Below, piece by piece: positions 5,905 through 6,369 of a DNA stretch of 6,369 bases; position 1 is the stretch's first letter, and each line of letters opens with the position of its first letter. The stretch covers positions 1-6,369 of the forward strand of contig JBCDJJ010000124.1 in the NCBI GenBank assembly GCA_038747915.1, read 5' to 3'. This DNA is from JBCDAP01 sp038747915. Its GTDB lineage: Bacteria; Planctomycetota; Phycisphaerae; Phycisphaerales; UBA1924. The translations under genes and the position numbers were made by a program. The notes under the pieces are model-generated. The model was not told where the DNA came from, made no database searches, and was given only the letters and a program-made list of their open reading frames with translations.

Positions 5905-6369
<465 letters not shown>

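Overview
The window reads as a housekeeping stretch of a GC-rich bacterial chromosome. It holds three protein genes and the distal end of a ribosomal RNA operon. My best guess for the source is the phylum Planctomycetota, class Phycisphaerae or a close relative. That guess rests on the PurS-PurL fusion, the absence of Shine-Dalgarno sequences in front of all three genes, and the general look of the 23S and 5S genes. It is not a database result.

Layout. Positions 1-130 hold no gene I recognise, but have two long C-tracts. Positions 131-3208 (minus strand) encode a 1025-residue PurL, the synthase subunit of FGAM synthetase, with two PurS-like modules in tandem at its N-terminus and no glutaminase domain. 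A 38-bp gap separates it from the divergent rnhA (3247-3738, plus strand), which encodes a complete ribonuclease HI. Both genes have a -10-like hexamer 6-7 bases before their ATG, so both messages may be leaderless. About 100 bp further on, with its own -10-like hexamer, a plus-strand gene (3838-5460) encodes an LCAT/PDAT-type alpha/beta hydrolase with a visible Ser-Asp-His triad. It runs towards the rRNA operon, whose 3' part lies on the minus strand: the end of 23S (5905-6369, continuing beyond the window), a spacer of about 235 nt without a tRNA, the 5S gene (5564-5669) and a strong intrinsic terminator (5519-5559).

How the parts relate. The three protein genes belong to unrelated processes (purine synthesis, RNA-DNA hybrid removal, lipid or ester metabolism). 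I see no evidence that they form one system. The hydrolase and rRNA operon are convergent, with the rRNA terminator between them.

I found no mobile element, CRISPR array or obvious undescribed system. The points most worth a second look are the tandem PurS modules of PurL, two apparent in-frame insertions in PurL whose DNA shows 7-bp periodicity, and the compact, mutually overlapping, apparently leaderless divergent promoters.
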